Source of the DNA: Trichaptum fuscoviolaceum
Lineage: Eukaryota; Basidiomycota; Agaricomycetes; Hymenochaetales; Trichaptaceae
Direction: 5' to 3'
Assembly: GCA_910574455.1 (NCBI GenBank)
Contig: CAJSYZ010000009.1
Coordinates: forward strand, 2,249,040-2,313,039
Length of the DNA stretch: 64,000 bases
Below the pieces are notes generated by a model. The model worked only from the letters and a program-made list of their open reading frames with translations, did not search any database and had not been told where the DNA came from. Made by a program: the position numbers and the translations under genes. Below are positions 47,101 through 59,693 of the stretch, piece after piece (positions within the stretch are counted from its first letter, which is position 1; every line of letters begins with the position of its first letter).

Positions 47101-48309
47101 GAAGACATCAGGTTGTCACCTGTTGTCACCGTCACCATACCAAACTAACTTGCAACCAACAGGCAGGAATTAAAAAAACATAGATGTGCCCGCCGGTGAA
47201 GTCTCGGGTACCTGCACAGATTTGGATAATAGAGTTCTCACACAGGCTACCCGATCTGATTTGCATGCGAATTTGGAATTGAATGTTTGCAAACGACTCG
47301 AACGATGAAGCTGAAGCCGCGGAGAAAACGCTGGGATGGAGAGGATTTTTCTGCTAGCGATTGACCGATGGTCGGTTGCTGTTCGAGATGGCTCATGGCT
47401 CCTAGCTCCCATGGGAATTCCGAGATCCCTGCTGTTGACCTAATGTTAAGTTCTCTTGCTACTGCTGCTCGCCTTCAATCCTCCTCAAGTCGAAACGAGT
47501 TCTGTTGTAACTGTGCTCATAGCGGACGGCTAATTCTCCGCGAATCCCTGCCAGTGGATGACCCTGCTAATCGCCTCACAGTGCTGATCCTTTTCGTCTG
47601 ACTGCACACGAAGGGCAACACACTACGTACCGAGCGTGTAGTCGGGCGATTCCACAGTGCCAACTGCCGTTCGTTTTAACACCGCATATTTCCTATCGAT
47701 TTTGGCCAGCTTGGACGACGTTCGCATATTCAGATCGCGACGACCCGTGGCTTGGCCTCCCTCGTTTTGTGCCACCGTGACGACTCTTTCTGTGTAGAAA
47801 AGAGGACTTGGATTCTACGCCTTTATTCTGTTCGTCGCGTGTTCAGCCTCGCGCCGCATCACCTTCCATCACCATCCGCACCCTTCCTTGTCGCCAGCTT
47901 GACATATCTCGGTCCCACATCCTCAGTTGGTCTTTTAGTGCATACCCACGGCCGAAAGTCTTGTAGACTTGAGACGCTCGGTTCGGCTGAGAAGAAGAAG
48001 TACCTACCTGCTACCCAAAACGAACGAAACCGGCGTCTGCCCACTTGCACCCAAAGGATATTTTCACGCACAGGCGGCTTCCGAAGTGCGCTGAAGCTTC
48101 TTCCCGGTGCTAAAGTTAGCGAGAGAGCGCGACGAGTTCAGGCTGTGGAACACCACGGCACCACGGACACGCCCCAGATCTAGCACTCGAGCACATACAT
48201 AGGTCACACATCTCGGCTTGCTGTGTTTAGCGTTTTGCTTCATAACCCACTGGGTAAACAACTTAAAGCCTTAAATCACTCCCCCTCTTCCTCCCCTCCC
48301 AGCCCGACC

Positions 48310-48315
48310 TTTATA
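48310..48315 (+). promoter_or_regulatory. TATA-like element upstream of the MFS transporter gene
   Basis: TTTATA followed by TATATA about 15 bases later, then a long C/T-rich leader to the ATG at 48589. This is a plausible core promoter; it is not more specific than that. Confidence 0.3.
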
Positions 48316-48588
48316 GGCTTTCGGTATATACTGTTCTTTTGCTTTTTCGCGGTTCCTTTGTCTCTGTTTCCCCCCTCCGCCCGCTATCCCCTCTGAGCCC
48401 GCTCCCCCGCACCATACCTTCGTTCCTTTCCCGACTCCGTACCGTGCCACTCGCTACAATACTTGTGGCCACATCCACACAACACTCAGCTCGACCCCTT
48501 CATTACAGTGCCCATACGCCATACACCCTTCCCGTTCAAGTAACTCTAGGAAGGAGACATTAGACGGAGGACTGAAGACGGGAAGACC

Positions 48589-51532
48589 ATGACTAGCCGA
48601 AGCAGCTGGTCCGGATCGTCTGAGAGCCACTACCACGACGAGCGGAGCGAGCCGGGGCACTCCCACCAGACCGAACACACCGAACATACTTTCGAGAACG
48701 ACCGAAGGCATTCAGGCCTCTACCCGAGCATGAATCTCACCCGAAACACACCCGACGCCGAAGGTGGCTCAGGTTCGGGTCCGTCGACGTCGAGGGCGAA
48801 GCTCGGGGACGTGACGCCCTCGACGGTGTCGAGCAAGACGTTGCATGAGGATAATCCTGAGCATGGCACGGTGCGTTTTCCAAAGACTTTTTTTCTGTTT
48901 TCAGGGGGCACTAAGTTGATTTTTTCATACCATTCCTTACTTTGCTTCTTTCACACTTCCATACATAAACCTCGACCCGGATTCGAACTGCGATCGACTG
49001 CGAAAACTGCGCGCACCGACCCCCTACCCCCTATGTCGCCCGTCCTACTTAACATCGATCATGGTGAACGACGGACAAGCAGATGCACATGCACATGCAC
49101 AACAAGATGTCAGATGACAACGTCGACATCATCGAAATTGAAGCTGGAGCGGACTCACGGCGTTTATCGTCCTCAGATGATGTCGTGGAGAAGGGCGAGG
49201 ACAGCCCGAGAAGGAGTTGTAAAGAAGGAGTCGAACTTGCGGGTGCGCCACAGGCGGCCGCGGCAACGGCGATGACTTTCCCGGACGGCGGGTGGGAGGC
49301 ATGGACCACCGTCGCGGCGTGCACGCTCATATGTATGACTGCTTTCGGTGCGTCCTTTGTTCATTTAATGAAGAGGTGCAGGCGGGGAATGTGTGCTGAT
49401 TGATTCCTTTTGTAATGCGTGTGTATGACTGCTCCCCCTCCTTTCGACCTCGACCTTCGATGCGCACATTAAACAGGCCAAGTCCTCGCGTTCGGCGTAT
49501 TCCAGACGTACTACGCCTCCAACCAGCTGCAGAACTCGACTGCCTCTGACATCTCTTGGATCGGTGGTGTACAGATTCTCCTTCTCTACGTCTCCGGGTC
49601 CGTACTTGGACGGGTGTTCGACCTACATGGCGCGAGAGTATGTATTTACTTTTTCTTTGTTTCGGCTCGCATTGTCCCCCCCCCCCCCTCCCCTCTTTTA
49701 CGAAATATAGTTTGAGAAGGAGGCGAGACGAATTCGGATTGCAAGCTGACATGAATTTTTGAACACAGTGGCTATTAACTGGCGGCTGCATACTCTCGAC
49801 ATTCAGCCTCATCATGCTCTCCCTCTCAAAAACATACTACCAGATTTTCCTTTCTCAAGCTGTTGCGTTAGGCCTTGGTATTGCTCTACAGTGCGTCGCC
49901 CTTACTTGGTCTTTGTTTATTGAATTGGCGGCGCTAACGGGTTTTGGACTGGTCTATACCCGATTGGACAAAACAATGTGCGATGTACAGATTCTATCCA
50001 TTGGTGCGTCATCATCTTTTCACTCTTCCAACGCAAAGCAAACAATCTAATGATACTGCAAAACAATGTAGCTCGTGATACCCGCGCACTGGTTCCGGCG
50101 ACACCGCGCCATTGCGGTCGGGATCGTCGTCGCAGGGTCGTCAGTGGGGGGCATCGTTTTCCCGATCATGCTCTCGCAGCTGTTCGCGCGCATCGGGTTT
50201 GCATGGGCCGTGCGCGCGATGGCGCTTTTGCTGTTTGTCGTGCAGGCGGTGAGCATCCCGTTTGTGCGGGAGCGTCTGCCACCCCAGGCGAAGACGGCGG
50301 ACAAGGGATGGGAGTTCTTGGACATGGAAGCCCTGAAGGACGCGCGGTTCGTCCTGCATGCCGGCGCGGCGTTCTTCATTGCCTTTGGTGCGTGTTTCAA
50401 TGCAATCTTGGTTTTTGGTTTGGGATGAGAGAGATGTAGTTATACTAATGCTTCTCTTTGTGTGCTGCTTAGGCTTGTACACGCCGTTCTGGTACATCGA
50501 GCTGTTCATGCTGAGCCGGGGCTCGAGCGCGAGCCTCGCGTTCTACACGATTGCGATCATGAATGCCGCAGGCGTCATCGGCAGGATTGGAAGTGGGTAC
50601 ATTGCGGATCGTGTACGTATTCATTCATCCGTTCGCTCTTCCTTTTGCTTCCCTTCCCCACCCCCTTCTCTTCGCGTCTCTGCCTACCCATTCTCCCCTT
50701 TCTCGTCATGCCGGGCTTTCTCGCTTGTTACTTCTCTCAAGTTTACGCAAACGTCGAATGCTGACACATTTTTCTTTTCTTTTCTTTGTCTTGATCATTC
50801 TTGTTTGTGATTTATGCGTATACGCGTTAAATTACGCACATAATGCAGTTGGGCCGATTTAACACCCTGGTGCCTGTGGCGATCATCCAAGCCGCCGTGG
50901 TACTGGCGATGTGGACCACCTCTAAGGGCATTGCGGAGGCGATTGTGTTTGGTGTCATGTGAGTCCTCTTCTTTCGTTCGTACGTTCTGTACCTATCTTG
51001 TTTTCTATGGGGAACTCTACCTCCGTCGGGTTCTCTGTCGAGGAATTTATGATGTTGATTGGCACGGGTCCCCGTGCGGTACCGGATATTATCGTCTGGA
51101 AGTCAGGGATCGGTGAACTGTTCAACCTCAACCTCATTCTCTTCGTTCTAGTTTATATCATAATTTCGCTCTAAAACGCGGTGACTAATTAATATCGACG
51201 AACTCTACTACAGATTCGGCTTTGCGTCCGCATCGTACTCCTCCATCGCCTCCTCGTGTGTCGCGCAGATCACGACCGACCCCTCGCGGATTGGGCGCCG
51301 GACAGGGATGTTTATGACGGCGATGGCGCCGGGCATCCTCGCGGGCCCGCCGATCTCGGGTGCGCTCTTGAGTCTGCAGAGTGACGGCGCAGCAAGCGCA
51401 GGCGGGGGCGGCCGGATGGACAAGGCGTACCTCGGGATGCAGATGTTCTGCGGCGCGACGTTGACGGTGGGCGCGGTGCTAACGGTTGCTGCGCGTATGC
51501 GGTGTGAGAGGAGAGTGCGAGTACGGGTTTGA
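48589..51532 (+). CDS. MFS permease, monocarboxylate transporter-like (SLC16/MCH type)
   Basis: Plasma-membrane or organellar carrier of the major facilitator superfamily, close in layout to fungal monocarboxylate/riboflavin-type transporters. Nine exons: 48589-48870, 49083-49347, 49477-49637, 49769-49890, 49991-50003, 50072-50387, 50473-50612, 50849-50958, 51214-51532, giving 575 residues. About 150 N-terminal residues are polar and cytosolic. The family signature DGGWEAW precedes the first membrane span. Further spans include GQVLAFGVFQTYYASN, WLLTGGCILSTFSLIML, HWFRRHRAIAVGIVVAGSSV (the conserved loop with R/H residues), FYTIAIMNAAGVIGRIGSG and TGMFMTAMAPGILAGPPISG. Exon 5 is a 13-base micro-exon. 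The exon 2 start is a CAG/CAG acceptor pair (49079 or 49082), so one Gln may vary. Substrate not predictable. Confidence 0.9.
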
Positions 51533-54500
51533 GTGGGGGGTGGGTACGATGGTTGGTTCGCTAGGGGAGCCACTTTCTTTTTGGAAAACGTGATGCGTGT
51601 TTCGTCCTGGAATTTGGTTGGGCGGGGAAGAATGGAGGAGAGGAAACCGAGGATTCGGCCTTTGATTCGACATTACCCGTGGGCGAGATACGTTCGGCAC
51701 GATACTGCTAGGGCAAGGCCTGGAAAAAGGAGACGCAGGAAAGGAAGATCAAGGCGGAGAGGTGAGGACGTCCTATGGGATCTCACTTCGAGGCATCGCG
51801 GGTATCTTCTGCTCGGTGGTTTGCTTCTTTCTTTCTGGGCCTCCGACGAAGAATACGCCATTCAAAGTACGAGCGTATACCACCGCTGCTCAATCGCAGA
51901 AGCTATGCGCCTTTGAGCAAACGGATCTCTGGCAGTTTTTCCCTCGCATTCATACGCTACATGATCATCGGGTCACAGGACGAGCGCGCGCTGGTTGTTA
52001 TCGTTGGTTGCGGTCTTGCATCGTGAACGCCAAGCGACTGATTGCGTTGCATTGCGAGTCGCCCGCGAGCTATACCTGGTGGCCCATTTGCCGACCGTAC
52101 TCAGTAAACGCTCCGGAGTCGAGGAGCAGCAGTGCCGGGGTGCCTCTTTTGCCGCCTGGGATCCTCCCCCTTTCCATTCATTCTCCTTCTCGACTCATGT
52201 TCCTGTGCCGAATAGCAACCTCGGGCTCGCTTCAGCCACTTACAATCCAGTCCTGTTTCTCTGAGAACGCTAGGATCCTGCGCAGATGGCCGACCATTCA
52301 TTGTTCTCAGTTATCTCCCATTTGCCTCACACCGTCGTGTATAACCGCAGTATGCCGCTCATAGGTGAAATATATGCACATGCAGTCTGGCGTATGCATA
52401 CGGCAGAACGACGGGCGTGTCGTACAGGGCTGCAGTCGAAAGAGAGGCTGTTAGTCTTCCAGACGTTCGTGTAGATGGCGATCCATGCGATCCACTCACG
52501 ATCTGCGTCCCACGCCCCGCTCCCCGTGGTCGACAGCCCCCTCGAGGTCGTCCGTGCGCACACACCTGTGTTTTGCCGCTATCTGTCTATTGTCGGCCTT
52601 GCCAGGCGCCTAGCGCGCATTCCCGAGGAGAGAAGGACGCCAGTGGCCCGTTGCAGTCGGACGTCGGCGTAGATGCTCCTCACACCCTATGTGTGTGCGC
52701 AAGTCTCACCGTCTTCTCTTCGTGATTGCTTGATCGCTTTGCCGCATTTCCCATCTTGCATTCGCCCCCAACTCTCTCTTCGACCCATTCGCGTATGTTA
52801 TTTCGCACTGGGTGCACTCTTGCCGAACCGTGCCGAGCATCTCTATTGGTGTTCTCATGATCATCATCCATCCTAAAACATCCATCTTTATTGCACCTTC
52901 TCTCGCTCTCACCACACTTCAAAATAGACTTCCTTTCTCGCCAAACCTTCTTTCTGCTCTCTGCTCTCGATAAACGACCACTTGTGACGACCTTTGCCTC
53001 CGACTCTGCACCCGCTTATCATTCCGCTTCCCCATCTCGCTCTCACACATTCGGCACTGCACTCCTCTCTCGACTGGACTCCCTTGCATCTGGCTTCTTG
53101 CCTCTTTTGTGCCATCGCATCTCTGACCAACCTTGTTCTTTTGACCCGCAACCCCCCTTGCCCCGTCCTGTGACATTCTCTCATCTGCTCTGCTCTGTCC
53201 CTTCCTTAATATGCATCATCGCACGCACGCTCGCATATACAGTTCTGGCTTTTATAATTATTACTCTCCTTGTCTCGATCGTCTCCTTTTAGCATCTTTC
53301 ATTTTTCTTATTTGTCTCCTCTCGTCTGCTTTTCCTCTGCTTCAGCTTCGATCACTAGCACATGCATTGCAATCTGTATATTCATACCAATGGACCTTGT
53401 CCATAGCAGTTCATCGACTAAAATCTTTGTCCTTCGTGTGTGTAAGTAACGCATTACATACGTCATACTACAGTATCTTCATCTACATCGCATAGCATAA
53501 AACACACACTCATTCATATATACACGCATGTTGCCTACAAGTCCGAGGCCTGTCCATCCCCGTCCCTGCCTGGCTATCTCCGACGGATACTTGATCTTCT
53601 TCTAATGATCCATTCATTCATTTATTCCCTTCTCACATATCACAGCCGATTCCCTTCCCAAGCTCCCTATTTCTATAGTAGACTGCATGATGTGATGTAT
53701 GTAATTATACATACCCGTGCTAGCGTCATACCTAATTAAACAGTTAGAGTTCATCAGCTGCCCGTCCCCACCCCTATCTTTCCTCGGTCTGATCAAGATT
53801 GGTAATAGGATCTGTTCCGAGGCTATGTACATGTAGGTTAAGTTCGTTCAGAATAGACTCGGGCTGGACGTGCGCTGGTCTCAAGACTGGCTGTGCTGCG
53901 GTTACATACATGCGCGCAGGCTGCTAAACGCCCGACAACGTAAGATCACATCAATGCCAACGCGATTTGATATGGTCAGGTGAGAGTGGACACGGATTGG
54001 TTATTTTGAGTCGAGATTAGGTGCAGAGATATGCGTACAGGTATCTCAATTGAGTAGACACTGTCAGTGTAGCGCAAATCGATGGTCCGGGACCAACGTA
54101 AAGACGAGCATGCTGCGCCACTGGAAGGGGCTTGTGAGAGTGTGAATAGGCGTTAATCGTCTTCTTTACATGTGTAACTCCATTTAGCTATGCCGTATGT
54201 GACGCAGATGGAGTGTAAGAAGTCAAGAAGGCCAGCAGACCAATCATCGGCACTTTGAGCAAGTAGTAGTCCGTGCGACCACGGAATGAGTGGCTCGTAA
54301 ATGACTCAAAGTTCTCGGCAGTGCCCAGGATGGAGCCTAAAAGTACCAGCGCAAAATAGCAAATGAATATAGAGGACCCAGTGCGGGAAGCGACGAGGAC
54401 GGTCGCGGGGTAAACGGAGAGGAGTTTGTAGTGGACGGACGGTGGTAGATGTACCAGCCAGTCGAGAACCAGAACGAGTCGAGGGGAACGCCAAAAGTAC

Positions 54501-55985
54501 AGGGACAGAGTGTAGCATAGCAAGGTTGTCCGAAAGGGAAAGGTAGGGATACAAGTCAGGAGTCACTTGAGTCACTTGAGCGGAAAGCACCCATGTTAGG
54601 TTGATGATGTACGTTTTATCGCCCCGGGGCCGCTTTGCTTGTACGTGCCATGATTGGGGTAAAGAGATTTTTGACTCGAGGTTCCTAGAAGCTGAGCTTG
54701 GAGCTTAGATCACGGTCGCGGAGATAGATCTGGACAGAAGGTGGGTTGAGGCATCGATAGATGGTGTATATTAAAACATCATGTGCTCAACAGCGACTCT
54801 TGGAGCGCTATGGGCGCACCGCCCCTGTAGTCGAAGAATGTCGCTTACTTGGAGAGAGCTGCTGTCGTCCGATATCTGCGCGGAGATGATGTCTGGAGAT
54901 TGTGAATGAAGAAGAAGAGCGAGTCGCTGGGGCTGTTCGGAAGCGTGTTAACGAAGATACATTGCGTAGCGCACGGTTTTCGGGGCATGGGCCCCAACCT
55001 GAGGGCTGTGAGACGGATGGCGATGCAGTGGATTTATGCCATTTGGAAAGTATAATGCCTAAATTTTGAGATCGGAGGAAAACTCAGAAGTAGAATATTG
55101 AAGGATGTACAAAGAGCGTGAAGAGGCCTTGAAAACCCCTTGGCTTAGATAAAGCCAAGTTAGTTACCAGTAGTTCCCCTCGAGCTCAAAGTGGAAAGGC
55201 GTTATTGTCCTCGCTGGCCGACGGTAAGGTGCACAGTAGTTGTAGAGCGGATTAACATTGTTATTTAGGAGAGAAAATCGATATACGTGCTCACAGTGTT
55301 ATAGCATAGCGAGCAGTTTGGGTAGTAAACGCTGAATTGACGCATGCCTCCAGGACCTAAAGCCTGTAGCCTAACTGACTGGGCCAGTGTAGGTGATTGA
55401 TTTTCAGTTCTATCAAGACAGATAAGTTGCGACGTCCGGTCTGATGCGAGGCGTACGGAGGATACGTCTGCAAGATATATCCCCATAGCAGGTATGTATG
55501 GCCCGGGTAATGGTAGTTCGAGCTCGTTTGTAGCGTGAAAGAACATTCGTGAACGCTGTCAGATTTCCATAATCCAGCTTTCCACATATCGACCAAGCAG
55601 AACATGAATTGAAAGTAGAGTTAGCAGAAGTAGTAGCAGGATTAAATAAGAGTTCCATAGATATCTGTCAAGTTTCCAAAGGTTATGGATGCAGTTTTGA
55701 GATGATATCGTTTAGGTGGAACACTACCACTTGAACGGCACTGGCAAGCGGCGGAATCAACTTGAACGCTTGTTTATCGCAGAGGTCAATGGACAACAAA
55801 CTTCGGCTAAATTACGCGTGGGCGAATATAGGCGCGACAAGGATTGACTTTTTCTTTCTTTTTCAAGGAACGTCAATGACCCAGCAAAGCAGTTCTAACG
55901 CTTAGAAACCCCTTAGAATTGGAAGTAAAGCTGGCGAAACTACCAAGGGGATGTCGCATCCTGTCCTTCGCTTTTGACGAAAGCA
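51533..55985. other. 4.4 kb mostly non-coding, with C/T-rich stretch and unresolved minus-strand coding patch
   Basis: The part 52700-53500 is strongly pyrimidine-rich on the plus strand and its open frames are low-complexity. The region 54188-55640 holds minus-strand coding-like pieces, listed separately. No complete gene could be assembled. Confidence 0.4.
54188..55640 (-). other. possible minus-strand gene or pseudogene, exons not resolved
   Basis: Coding-like pieces in the same direction: 55546-55265 (LELPLPGPYIPAMGIYLADV ... GGMRQFSVYYPNCSLCYN); 55253-55168 (NPLYNYCAPYRRPARTITPF ... ELEGNYW), whose end is a good gtaact donor that splices in phase to an exon beginning WPLHALCTSF; and 54523-54188, with two or three hydrophobic segments (FICYFALVLLGSILG; VPMIGLLAFLTSY). 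An Leu-rich signal-like stretch lies near 55630-55560. No consistent start and no acceptor joining the first two pieces were found, so this is either a damaged gene or a model beyond hand assembly. Confidence 0.3.
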
Positions 55986-58900
55986 ATGGCGCCCGAGTAT
56001 CACTCTCCGGCATTCGATCTCGATCTTCCTTGAACAGCTTTGCGAGCGACGTAGAAAGCGACGGATGGCGGGGACGTAGAAGGAGGCAGTTAGAGAGGTC
56101 ATTTGACACGCGAGTTCGAAGTTTCATTCACGATGGGCTCTGTTCGCAGCATGGACGGCGTTCGCAATTCTCGAGGAGCGTTCCATATGCGAGCCGCACG
56201 TATGCAACGGCTGCTGCAACTGCATTTGCAAAACCATCAACTTCAGGATTCGTCGCGAGCCTTCCTGGATCTGAACTTCTTGAGGATCAAGAAACTCGAT
56301 CGAAGCCGAGAGTGCTATCACAAGCGCAGAAAGAATGGCTTTACGACGAAGGAATGCACCCTGGATCTGTAGTTGAGGAAATTACGGATAGACCGTCTAG
56401 GTTTGACTGGCGAAAAAGAGCAACCTCGAGGTTAGATGAGTCCAAAGCTCAAGTACTACATTATACACGTCGCAAAGACCCAGATGATAAAATTGCAAGC
56501 CGTGGAGACTTTGCAGGAAAGATCGAGAGGTATAAGGAGCAGTGAGTGAACCAACATATTTTACTCAAATACCGCTTGTTGAAGTTTTTGGAATAGTTTC
56601 TTGCCATTAATTGCGGCTGAACAAGAGGCAGCGGACATGATTGTGAAGGAACGACTGTCGACTTGGCCATTGGCGAAACAGAAAAGAGAAGGCTATTGTC
56701 TTACTGGTCTTTATGCTTACTGGATGAATGAAACGCACTTTGGACGACCTGTAGCGGCGTTCAGGCTACGTCCCGATAGCAAGGGTGGAAAAGCTCTGCC
56801 TAGCCACGTCTATGAGTAAGCTGACTTTACACTTGGTCTAATATCATGTACTCAGAGCATGTATAGTATCCGATCTCAGATACTTGTTTCACGGCTTGAT
56901 CCTTTAAAAGAGGAACCGTACCGAGGAACCCTTATCTCGTTATCCAACTATGACTTCCAGGTTGCCTTCGAAGAGAGATTCGATTGTGAGGCGGGCGAGT
57001 GGAGGTAGACCTTACCCTATCTTCCAATTATGATCAACTCATTCTTGTCTTTCAGGTTAGATTTGGGACAATCTAACACAGTGTTTGAGAGGATGCGTCG
57101 CGCGATGAGCCACTTCAATTATGACCCAAGGCTGTTGGAGCGGAGTGCCGAAAATACAGATGCCCAAGAGTTGATTCTGCGAGGCACGGAGCTTCGCAAT
57201 GTCTTGCTGAGATCATTTGTCCCCCACGAATCCTCTCTAGACGAGCCACATCATGTCCAGGATCCCGAAGAACCCCATTATTTAGACCACAATATCCTTG
57301 AACATCCGAGCAGACTGTCTGGGAACGGAGCCGGAGCGTTCAGGGACGATTGTCGCATACGCAGCTGGGCAAAACGATACCAGAGGCGAGACCCCGTGGT
57401 TATTGAGGGTGACCCAATCCTATCTGGCCTGAATGCTTCGCAGATACGGGCGATGGCACTCATGATTGGAGAACGGATAAGCCTCGTACAAGGAGTAGAT
57501 CTTTTTTCTCTTGTCCTTGACGATTTGTATTTTGACTATCGTTCTTGTTTTCGTAGCCACCGGGTACTGGAAAGACGAAGACGATTGTTGAGACAGTCAA
57601 CTTATTGAAGGTACTTGACGAATAAACCTATCGAATATCATAAGTAACCTTTGCCACAGAGCCACTTCGAAGTTCCACAACACATACTGGTATGCACTTA
57701 CACGAACGTAGCAGTGGACAACCTTTTGGAGGGATTTATCGCGGCGGGCTTGAATCCACTGCGCGTAGGTTTCGAGGGAAAGCCCAAAGCTGGTCTGGAA
57801 AACTTCATACTGGACCATCAGTTCGAAAACCACCAGCTTAAGCCGGAATTCGACCGAGTAATCAATACGATCGAGGATATTTCGAATGAAATAAAAGAGC
57901 TGTTCCAGGATATACAGAGAACGGAGGAAAGCGGCCTTGCAAAGACACCAGGAGTGTACGAACGATTAAGTATGTTCACGTAATTCTTGATTGATTGGCA
58001 CTGTTGATTGTTTTGGACAGAAAACATGTCAAAGCATGTGAACCAGCTGAAGACGCGAAAGTATGCCCTCAAGGCACGCAGCCATGTCTTGAAACAACGC
58101 ATCTTGCACGACATTCTCAAAAAAGCTGACGTCGTAGGTTCTTCTGTGTTCACTATTTGTACACCAAGACACTAATTACAATTCTCCAGATTTGTACGAC
58201 TTGTATTCGGTCAGCGACATATGATCTGAATGTCGTCGACTTTCCTATCGTCTTCCTGGACGAGGCTTCTATGTCCACCGAACCAGCGTCATTGATACCT
58301 CTTATGAAAGGAGTAAGTGAGATAAATTCACCCTCTCTGTTATTGTTACTTAGTTGCCGACAGTGCAAGCACCTTGCGCTTATTGGCGATCATAAGCAAC
58401 TTCCGCCCATTGTTATAAGCCCTGATGCTCAGTCAGGCGGATTTGACATCAGTCTTTTCGAAAGGTTGACTTCGGAAGGAGGTACGTGTTTCCATATATA
58501 TATATTACGCATCGCTCATCAATTACACAGATGTTCCCTCGATCATGTTAGACACACAGTACAGGATGCATCCTGCAATTTCTCGATTTCCATCCTCTGA
58601 ATTTTACGATTACGCACTTCTGGACGGCACCGTCAGCCGTTCAGGCGAGGTGCTACCTTCTCTATTGCCTCCAGCTTCGTCGCATTTGATAGCAAACCCT
58701 GAGACGGGTCACCAACCTTCCTTGATATTTATCGATCATGAAGGACCTGAGGCGATGAAGAACAAGAGCCGCGTCAATTGGATGGAGGCTTATATCATCT
58801 GCAATGTTGTTGAGGACTTGTTACGGCAAAACCAGGTATGTTGAGACTCACAGTATGCTTGGTCCAGATACTGATATCGAACAAGAACCTACTTGGAGAG

Positions 58901-59395
58901 AATATTGGTGTCATAGCGCCATACAAATCGCAGATCAATCTCATTTCGCGTCTTCTTGTCGGGGACGCGGATGCACGGGCTCATTTTACCAATGTACTTG
59001 GCCACGATAGAGCGATCGAGATCCCGAACATAGAGGTCAAGACCGTCGATGGCTTCGAAGGCCGAGAAAAAGACGTCATTATTTTCTCCACTGTTCGGAA
59101 TAACTCATCGGGCCATATCGGCTTCCTCGCGGACCGTCGTAGGCTGAACGTAGGCCTCACGCGGGCAAAGCGTGCGCTCTTTGTCGTTGGCAACATGAGT
59201 ACCTTGAAGAAGGGCAAATTTGGAAGAAGTTCGTCCGATGAGATGGGCCATGCAGCCAAGATTAGCAAAGGAGCCGTTGCTTGGCGCAATTATGCGCAGT
59301 ATCTCACTGAGCAAAATCTTGTGTTGCACATGCGTGGGGAGAGATTACAGCGAGCACTGAAGCCCTTCACAACTCAAGAGACCTATTTTTATTAA
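55986..59395 (+). CDS. superfamily 1 helicase, UPF1/DNA2/SMUBP2-like
   Basis: ATP-dependent RNA/DNA helicase. Exons: 55986-55996 (tentative), 56038-56541, 56597-56815, 56867-57004, 57056-57494, 57557-57610, 57660-57969, 58021-58133, 58190-58312, 58364-58481, 58531-58835, 58886-59395, giving 947 residues. From exon 2 on, all phases agree. Motif I is QGPPGTGKTKT near residue 440; motif Ia region CTYTNVAVDNLL; motif II FLDEAS near 620; motif III GDHKQLPP near 648; motif IV DTQYRMHP; motifs V/VI TVDGFEGREKDVIIFSTVRN and VGLTRAKRALFVVGN. The first 90 residues are rich in Arg/Ser/Ala with few acids (RSVPYASRTYATAAATAF), suggesting mitochondrial import, which is inference. The first exon rests on a 41-base intron, so the true start could differ. 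UPF1's Cys/His domain is absent, so this is not UPF1 itself. Confidence 0.88.
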
Positions 59396-59693
59396 AATGT
59401 TTATCTATTCCTTCATCTTCTACCTTTGGGTAAATATTGCTCCGTCATCTGTATGCATAGTACCATGTAGTGTAAATGCCTCGCCCTTCACCCTCGTCTT
59501 CTATCTACCATCTGGATTCCTGTGGTGGTTTAGCCACAACGACCCACTTATGGGGAGTTATATTTTGACTTGTTTGGATAATTGGGTGTTCCCGGGTCCG
59601 CAGTTGAAGGACCCCGAAAAAACCTCCTCTTGTCTCTTGTCGTCGACGTCGTCACCCCCAACGACGTCGAAACACTCTCGCACAACTTATCCG

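Larger units (their letters stand above)
37380..48588. other. about 11 kb gene-poor island
   Basis: Against an average of roughly one gene per 3 kb elsewhere, this stretch shows no intact gene. It contains interrupted coding-like fragments (38056-38373 and 41817-41990, both minus), a tRNA-like relic (44058-44138) and poly-T/poly-A runs near 38880. Many short frames overlap on both strands. No terminal inverted repeats, LTRs or transposase motifs were recognised by eye. Confidence 0.45.

Noticed and set aside
47752..48183. 143-codon plus-strand frame upstream of the transporter
   Set aside because: No start context, domain or codon character; lies in the likely promoter and leader of the transporter gene.
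48995..49030. T-loop-like sequence (CCCGGATTCGAACTGCG) in transporter intron 1
   Set aside because: Neither T stem nor acceptor or anticodon arms can be formed on either strand.
52891..53495. Plus-strand frames of 90-130 codons
   Set aside because: They arise from a long C/T-rich tract, giving Leu/Ser/Pro-rich low-complexity translation.
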